DNA of 64,000 nucleotides from Natronomonas salina (GTDB lineage: Archaea > Halobacteriota > Halobacteria > Halobacteriales > Haloarculaceae): NCBI RefSeq assembly GCF_013391105.1, contig NZ_CP058335.1, positions 2,604,001 to 2,668,000 of the forward strand, in the 5' to 3' direction. Positions 58,757 through 64,000 of the stretch are shown here, piece after piece. The position numbers were made by a program, and so were the translations under genes. The notes beneath the pieces are model-generated. The model worked only from the letters and a program-made list of their open reading frames with translations, ran no database searches and was not told where the DNA came from. Numbering within the stretch: the first letter of the stretch is position 1; each line of letters opens with the position of its first letter.

Positions 58757-58909
58757 CCTCGGCTGACGACTCGTGTCGTCACCGCACGCCTTCCCCGCAT
58801 CAGCACCCGATTCTTCGCTTATCTTCCCTCGTAGCGGCCGCGCCGGATGACGCGATCTCGGCGTCGGCACCGGCCGAAGCGATTTGAGGCCCGCCGCCGT
58901 ACCCCTGCT

Positions 58910-60694
58910 ATGGCAAAGCACGCCACAGACGCGGACGAGGCGTGGGACCGCGGCGAGCCCTCCGAGCAGTGGCGGGAGTACCAGGGCGCGCCGACCGGCA
59001 CCGACATCGAGTGCGAGGGCTGGCGGGCCGAGGCCGCACTGCGGATGCTGAACAACAACCTCGACCCGGAGGTCGCCGAGCGGCCCGAGGACCTCGTCGT
59101 CTACGGCGGCACGGGGCGGGCCGCCCGGTCGTGGGACGCCTACGACGCCATCCTCGAGGAACTGCGGGACCTCGGAACTGAGGAGACGCTGCTGGTGCAG
59201 TCGGGGAAGCCGGTCGGCGTCTTCCGGACCCACGAGATGGCCCCGCGGGTCCTGATCGCCAACTCGAACCTCGTCGGGAAGTGGGACGACTGGGAGCACT
59301 TCCACGAACTCGAGGCCGAGGGGAAGATCATGTACGGCCAGATGACCGCCGGCTCCTGGGCGTACATCGGCACCCAGGGCATCATCCAGGGCACCTACGA
59401 GACGCTGGCGGCGCTGGCCCGCCAGGAGTACGACGCGACGGACCTCGAGGGGAAGATCGTCGCGACGGGCGGCCTCGGCGGGATGGGCGGCGCCCAGCCG
59501 CTGGCGGTGACGATGAACCGCGGCGTCTGCGTCGCCGCCGAGGTCGACGAGCGGCGCATCGACCGCCGCATCGAGACCGGCTACTGCCAGGAGAAGACCG
59601 ACGATCTCGACGAGGCCATCGCCCGCGCCGAGGAGGCCGCCGAGGCGGGCGAGCCGTACAGCGTCGGCGTCCACGTGAACGCCGCGGACATGCTCGAGGC
59701 GATGCTCGACCGCGGGTTCGTCCCGGACGTCGTCACCGACCAGACCAGCGCCCACGACGAACTCGAGGGGTACGTCCCCTCGGGCTACACCGTCGAGGAA
59801 GCCGACGAGGCCCGCGAGGCCGACCCGGAGCAGTACCGCATCGAGGCGCTGGACACCATGGAGCGGCACGTCGACGCCATCGTCGAACTGCAGGAGCGCG
59901 GCGCAGTGGCCTTCGAGTACGGCAACAACATCCGCGGGCAGGTCCGCGAGCACCGACCGGCGGAGGACCGGCCACCGTGGCCGGTCTCGGGCAGCGCCCC
60001 GGACGAGCGAGACGCCTTCGACTACCCGGGGTTCGTCCCGGCGTACATCCGCCCGCAGTTCTGCCGGGGGAAGGGGCCGTTCCGCTGGGCGGCGCTCTCC
60101 GGCGACCCCGAGGACATCCACCGCACCGACGAGGCCGTCACGGAGCTGTTCCCGGAGAAGGAGGACCTCCAGCGGTGGATCGACCTCGCCCAGGAGCAGG
60201 TGCAGTTCCAGGGCCTCCCCTCGCGGGTCTGCTGGCTCGGATACGACACCGACGACGATGGGCTCACCGAACGAGCGCGGTTCGCGCTGCGCATCAACGA
60301 CCTCGTCCGCGAGGGCGAGATCGCGGCACCGATCGTCGTCACGCGCGACCACCTCGACGCCGGCAGCGTCGCCAGCCCGAACCGCGAGACCGAGGCCATG
60401 CGGGACGGCACCGACGCGGTCGCCGACTGGCCCATCCTCAACGCGCTGCTGAACTGCGCGGCGGGCGCCGACATCGTCAGCGTCCACGACGGCGGCGGCG
60501 TCGGCATCGGCAACGCGCTGCACGCGAACAACCACGTCGTCCTCGACGGGACGGACCTCGCCGAGCGGAAGGCCCGGCGGGTGTTCACGACCGACCCCGG
60601 GATGGGCGTCGTCCGCCACGCCGACGCCGGCTACGAGGACGCCGCGGAGACCGCCCGGGAGTCCGACGTGCGGATCCCGATGGACGACCGATGA
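58910..60694 (+). CDS. hutU: Urocanate hydratase
   Basis: 594 residues from the ATG at 58910 ([21 protein letters not shown]). NAD-dependent urocanase signature motifs: [37 protein letters not shown] (NAD Rossmann-like), [13 protein letters not shown] block ([19 protein letters not shown]), and [12 protein letters not shown] / [27 protein letters not shown]. It hydrates urocanate to imidazolonepropionate, step 2 of histidine breakdown. First gene of hutUGIH. A TATA-like GATTTGAGG ~28 bp upstream suggests a leaderless transcript. Confidence 0.97.
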   Translation: MAKHATDADEAWDRGEPSEQWREYQGAPTGTDIECEGWRAEAALRMLNNNLDPEVAERPEDLVVYGGTGRAARSWDAYDAILEELRDLGTEETLLVQSGKPVGVFRTHEMAPRVLIANSNLVGKWDDWEHFHELEAEGKIMYGQMTAGSWAYIGTQGIIQGTYETLAALARQEYDATDLEGKIVATGGLGGMGGAQPLAVTMNRGVCVAAEVDERRIDRRIETGYCQEKTDDLDEAIARAEEAAEAGEPYSVGVHVNAADMLEAMLDRGFVPDVVTDQTSAHDELEGYVPSGYTVEEADEAREADPEQYRIEALDTMERHVDAIVELQERGAVAFEYGNNIRGQVREHRPAEDRPPWPVSGSAPDERDAFDYPGFVPAYIRPQFCRGKGPFRWAALSGDPEDIHRTDEAVTELFPEKEDLQRWIDLAQEQVQFQGLPSRVCWLGYDTDDDGLTERARFALRINDLVREGEIAAPIVVTRDHLDAGSVASPNRETEAMRDGTDAVADWPILNALLNCAAGADIVSVHDGGGVGIGNALHANNHVVLDGTDLAERKARRVFTTDPGMGVVRHADAGYEDAAETARESDVRIPMDDR

Positions 60695-61641
60695 CGTCGT
60701 TCGCCCCGCCGCCGGTCTGGGAGTCGCCCTCAGGGGACCCGAACGACGAGACCTTCGGCGACGTCGTCGATGGCGTCGACCACGCACACCAGGACCCGAG
60801 CGACCCCGACCACGACGTCGTCCTCGTCGGCGAGCCGTTCGACGCCGCGGTCGTCGGGCGCCCCGGCGCCGCGAAAGGTCCGGACGCCATCCGCGAGGCG
60901 CTCCGGGGCGTGAAGACCCACGGCTTCGAGTCCGGGCCGGTCGGCCGAGCGCGCTCGATCGGCGACCTGGGCGACCTCGCGGTCGACTCGATGGACCCGG
61001 CGGCCATCCAGCGGAGCGTCGCCGAGGTCGCCGCCGACCTCCACGCCGGCGACGCCGTCCCCGTCTTCCTCGGCGGCGACAACTCCCTGACCTACCCGAA
61101 CGTCGAACCGCTGTGCGACCGCGGGTCGGTCGGCGTCGTCAACCTCGACGCCCACCTCGACGTCCGCGAGGTCCGGGAGGCGCCCACCAGCGGCACGCCG
61201 TACCGCCAGCTGTTCGAGGCGGGGCTCGACGCCTACGTCTGCCTCGGCGCGCGCCACCACGAGACCTCGACGGCCTACGTCGATTACCTGGAGGAGCGCG
61301 GCGGCGAGGTCGTCACCAGCGAGGCGGTGGGACGGGACCTCGAGCGCGCCGTCCGGCGCGCCCGCGACGCGGTCGCGGACGTCGACGTCCTCTATCTCAG
61401 CGTCGACTGCGACGTCCTGGAGGCGGCCGCGGCGCCGGGCGTGAGCGCGCCGACGCCGGGCGGACTGACCACCCGCGAGCTGTTCCGGATCGTCCGGCGG
61501 CTGGCGGGCGACGACCGGGTGGCGGGCTTCGAGGTCGTCGAGTGCGCGCCGCCGCTGGACGAGGGCGGCCGCACCGCCGGGGCGGCCGCCCGCGCGGTCG
61601 CACACTTCCTGGCCGGCAGCGGAGGTGGGGGTCGTGACTGA
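60691..61641 (+). CDS. hutG: Formimidoylglutamase (arginase family)
   Basis: 316 residues, overlapping the hutU stop (ATGA). Arginase-fold: [37 protein letters not shown] and [27 protein letters not shown]. DAHxD and SxDxD give most Mn ligands, but the first His ligand (GGDHS) is Asn here. Some formiminoglutamases deviate at this position, so activity is not excluded. It splits formiminoglutamate to glutamate and formamide. Confidence 0.93.
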   Translation: MTSFAPPPVWESPSGDPNDETFGDVVDGVDHAHQDPSDPDHDVVLVGEPFDAAVVGRPGAAKGPDAIREALRGVKTHGFESGPVGRARSIGDLGDLAVDSMDPAAIQRSVAEVAADLHAGDAVPVFLGGDNSLTYPNVEPLCDRGSVGVVNLDAHLDVREVREAPTSGTPYRQLFEAGLDAYVCLGARHHETSTAYVDYLEERGGEVVTSEAVGRDLERAVRRARDAVADVDVLYLSVDCDVLEAAAAPGVSAPTPGGLTTRELFRIVRRLAGDDRVAGFEVVECAPPLDEGGRTAGAAARAVAHFLAGSGGGGRD

Positions 61642-62959
61642 ATCCGACCTCGACGCCGTCGTCCACGGCGCCGCGGAGCTCGTCGTCGGTCCCGCCGGCG
61701 AGGGGCCGGCGCCCGCGACTGACGGCTCGCCGCCGGACGACCCCGACGCCGTGCTCGACCGCCGCGAGGACGCCGCCGTCGCGATCGTCGACGGCGAGGT
61801 CGCCGCGGTCGGGCCGACGGAGACGATAACCGAGCGGTACCCGCCCGAGAACGCCACCCACAGCGTCGACGCATCGGGGCGGGCGGTGATTCCGGGGTTC
61901 GTCGACAGCCACACCCACGCGGTCTTCGCCGGCGACCGCTCCGACGAGTTCGCGGCGAAGCTCCGGGGGAAGCCCTACCAGGAGATACTGGCGGAGGGCG
62001 GCGGCATCCTCCGGACCGTCCGGGCGGTCCGCGAGGCCGGCGACGACGAACTGCTCGACCTCCTTTGTGACCGCCTCGACGCGGTGCTCGCCCACGGGAC
62101 GACGACCGTCGAGGTGAAGTCGGGCTACGGCCTCGACGTCGAGACGGAACTCCGGCTGCTCGAGGTGATCGACTGCGCCGACGCCGAGCATCCGGTCGAC
62201 GTGGTGCCGACGTTCATGGGCGCCCACGCCGTCCCGGAGGACCGCGGGACCGACGAGTACGTCGACGAGGTGGTCGACGAGCAACTGCCCGCGGTCGAGG
62301 CGCAGGGCGTCGCGGCGTTCTGCGACGTCTTCTGCGAGGAGGACGTCTTCTCCGTCGAGCAGTCCCGACGGGTGCTCGAAGCGGGGCGGGAGGGCGGGCT
62401 CGCGCCGAAGGTCCACGCCGAGGAGTTCGTCCGCCTCGGGGGCGCGCGACTGGCGGCGGACCTCGAGGCGGTCAGCGCCGACCACCTCCTGCACGCCGCC
62501 GACGAGGACGTGGCGGCGCTCCGGGAGGCGAACGTCGTCCCCGTGATGCTCCCGGGGACGGCGTTCGGGCTCGGCGCCGACTACGCCGACGCCCGGGCGT
62601 TCCGCGACGCCGGCGCGCCGCTGGCGGTGGCCTCGGACTTCAACCCGAACTGCTACGCGCCGAGTATGGGCTTCGCCGCGTCGCTGGCCTGCGTCGGGAT
62701 GGGGCTGTCGCCCGCCGAAGCCGTCTGCGCCTGCACCCGCGGCGGCGCGCTGGCCCTCGGCGCGGACCGGTCGGAGGCGTTCCCGGAGGGGCCGCCGCTG
62801 GACCCGAAGGCGGGGACGCTGGAGCCCGGCGCGCCCGGCGACCTGCTCGTGCTCGACGCCCCCTCGTCGGTCCACGTCCCGTACCGCTTCGGCGAGAACG
62901 TCGTCCGGTCCGTCCTCAAGGGCGGGGAGCCGGTGGTCGGCCCGGGGGTGGCCCCGTGA
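61634..62959 (+). CDS. hutI: Imidazolonepropionase
   Basis: 441 residues from the GTG at 61634 ([17 protein letters not shown]); the GTG at 61625 is an alternative. Amidohydrolase: GFVDSHTHAVFAG (metal His pair), GTTTVEVKSGYGLDVETELR, PKVHAEEFVRLGG (His/Glu), LPGTAFGLGADYADAR and ASDFNPNC (metal Asp). Opens the imidazolone ring to formiminoglutamate. Overlaps hutG by 8 bp and hutH by 4 bp. Confidence 0.96.
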   Translation: MTESDLDAVVHGAAELVVGPAGEGPAPATDGSPPDDPDAVLDRREDAAVAIVDGEVAAVGPTETITERYPPENATHSVDASGRAVIPGFVDSHTHAVFAGDRSDEFAAKLRGKPYQEILAEGGGILRTVRAVREAGDDELLDLLCDRLDAVLAHGTTTVEVKSGYGLDVETELRLLEVIDCADAEHPVDVVPTFMGAHAVPEDRGTDEYVDEVVDEQLPAVEAQGVAAFCDVFCEEDVFSVEQSRRVLEAGREGGLAPKVHAEEFVRLGGARLAADLEAVSADHLLHAADEDVAALREANVVPVMLPGTAFGLGADYADARAFRDAGAPLAVASDFNPNCYAPSMGFAASLACVGMGLSPAEAVCACTRGGALALGADRSEAFPEGPPLDPKAGTLEPGAPGDLLVLDAPSSVHVPYRFGENVVRSVLKGGEPVVGPGVAP

Positions 62960-64000
62960 CGGTCCGCCTGGACGGCGAGTCGCTGACCGTCGCGGACGTG
63001 GTCGCGGTCGCCCGCGAGGGCGAGGCCGTCGCCGTCACCGACGACGCACGCGAGCGGGTCCGGGCGGCCCGCGAGCGCGTCGAGAACGTCACCGCCTCCG
63101 GCGAGGCAGTCTACGGCCTCAACACGGGCTTCGGCGAACTCGTCGACACGCAGATCCCGCCGGACCGCATCGAGGAGCTACAGCTGAACCTGATCCGGAG
63201 TCACACCGCCGGCGCGGGCCGCGAGCTCGACCCCGAACTCGTCCGCGCGATGCTGTTGACCCGGATCAACTCCCTGGTGAAGGGTTACTCGGGCGTCCGC
63301 GAGGTCGTCGTCGACCACCTCGTCGCGCTCCTGAACGAGCGCGTCCACCCGGTCGTTCTGGCCCGCGGCAGCCTCGGGGCCAGCGGCGACCTCGCGCCGC
63401 TGGCGCACATGTCGCTCGTCCTCGTCGGCGAGGGCGAGGCGGACGTCGAGACGACCGACGGCGTCGAGCGGCTGGACGGCGCCGCGGCGCTCTCGGCAGC
63501 CGGCCTCGAGCCGCTGACGCTCCGCGCGAAGGAGGGGCTCGCGCTCATCAACGGGACGCAACTGACCCTGGGCGCGGCGGCGCTGCTGGTCGACGACGCC
63601 GAGCGACTCTGCCGCGCCGCGGACGCCGCGGGCGCCCTCGCCACCGAGGTGACGATGGGGACGACGGCCGCCTGCGACCCCGCCATCCACGAGCTGCGGC
63701 CCCACGCCGGCCAGGCGACGAGCGCGGCGACGGTCCGGGCGCTGGCCGGCGACTCGGAGGTCGTCGACTCCCACCGCAACTGCGACCGCGTCCAGGACGC
63801 CTACTCCATCCGGTGTCTCCCGCAGGTCCACGGCGCGGTCCGCGACGCCGTCGCGCACCTCCGGCAGGCCGTCGCCGTCGAGCTGAACAGCGTCACCGAC
63901 AACCCGCTGGTCTTCCCGCGCGAGGCGGTCGACGACCGCGCCTCGGGGACCGACAGCGCGGCCGTCGTCTCCGGCGGCAACTTCCACGGCGAGCCGCTGG
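62956..64000 (+). CDS. hutH: Histidine ammonia-lyase (cut by right edge)
   Basis: The first ~348 codons of a ~520-residue protein, from a GTG overlapping the hutI stop (GTGA). ARGSLGASGDLAPLAHMSLVL holds the Ala-Ser-Gly triad that forms the MIO cofactor; YGLNTGFGELVDTQIPP, LITLGAAAL region and QDAYSIRCLPQVHGAVRDAV and VTDNPLVF follow. Converts histidine to urocanate, step 1. No stop codon in the window. Confidence 0.96.
   Translation, partial: MTVRLDGESLTVADVVAVAREGEAVAVTDDARERVRAARERVENVTASGEAVYGLNTGFGELVDTQIPPDRIEELQLNLIRSHTAGAGRELDPELVRAMLLTRINSLVKGYSGVREVVVDHLVALLNERVHPVVLARGSLGASGDLAPLAHMSLVLVGEGEADVETTDGVERLDGAAALSAAGLEPLTLRAKEGLALINGTQLTLGAAALLVDDAERLCRAADAAGALATEVTMGTTAACDPAIHELRPHAGQATSAATVRALAGDSEVVDSHRNCDRVQDAYSIRCLPQVHGAVRDAVAHLRQAVAVELNSVTDNPLVFPREAVDDRASGTDSAAVVSGGNFHGEPL

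Overview
This window is high-GC DNA from a halophilic archaeon (class Halobacteria). The evidence is the very acidic predicted proteins, dense gene packing with ATGA, GTGA and TGATG overlaps, TATA boxes about 25 bp before start codons (leaderless transcripts), and archaeal markers: ribosomal protein L15e, TFB, an archaeal RIO kinase, 3-dehydroquinate synthase II and the aminodideoxyheptulosonate route to aromatics. I cannot name the genus. I saw no rRNA, tRNA, CRISPR array, intact insertion sequence or prophage.

Layout. 0-2.9 kb holds an edge-truncated dihydrolipoamide dehydrogenase-type flavoprotein, a small halophile-specific protein, a site-2 protease with CBS domains and rpl15e. 2.9-10.3 kb is unusual. 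Ordinary genes (RIO kinase, KaiC/RAD55-like ATPase plus partner, RNase H-fold nuclease, lipoate ligase, endonuclease IV) are separated by long AT-richer gaps. Those gaps carry seven copies of a 21-bp motif that I did not find elsewhere in the window, plus a decayed coding fragment. 10.3-19.6 kb is metabolic: methyltransferase, threonine-synthase-like enzyme, 2-hydroxyacid oxidase, an orphan TSPPY DNA methyltransferase, aroD, aldehyde dehydrogenase and 3-dehydroquinate synthase II.

19.8-27.1 kb is a transglutaminase / DUF58 / membrane-protein operon facing a MoxR ATPase. 27.2-32.2 kb is a branched-chain amino-acid type ABC transporter split into divergent livK-livM and livH-livG-livF arms; livM is frameshifted in a G6 tract. 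32.3-36.0 kb is trpCBA followed by the first-step shikimate gene aroA'. 36.3-39.2 kb is a Tat-exported subunit plus GMC oxidoreductase pair. 39.2-41.7 kb is a cluster of small proteins: an atypical receiver lacking its phospho-Asp, a HalOD1 protein, a CGCGG-motif protein resembling a modified-peptide precursor, and an alkyltransferase-like protein lacking the catalytic Cys.

41.9-49.4 kb holds a CoA-transferase/MaoC pair, an AglD-like glycosyltransferase, TFB, an uncharacterised protein and a DAO-type flavoprotein. 49.4-52.6 kb holds an Hsp20-like protein, two small zinc proteins, a radical SAM-HhH enzyme and a canonical receiver. 52.8-58.8 kb holds malic enzyme (with a duplicated relic of its own 3' end downstream), a sequon-repeat lipoprotein, an acyl-CoA ligase and an acidic secreted protein. 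The window ends inside the histidine-degradation operon hutUGIH, which runs off the right edge in hutH.

How the genes work together. aroA', aroB', aroD and trpCBA supply aromatic amino acids by the archaeal route; hutUGIH feeds histidine carbon and nitrogen to glutamate; liv imports amino acids; malic enzyme links malate to pyruvate. Family names come from recognition of motifs and recalled family sequences. DUF numbers are from memory and should be confirmed by a profile search.
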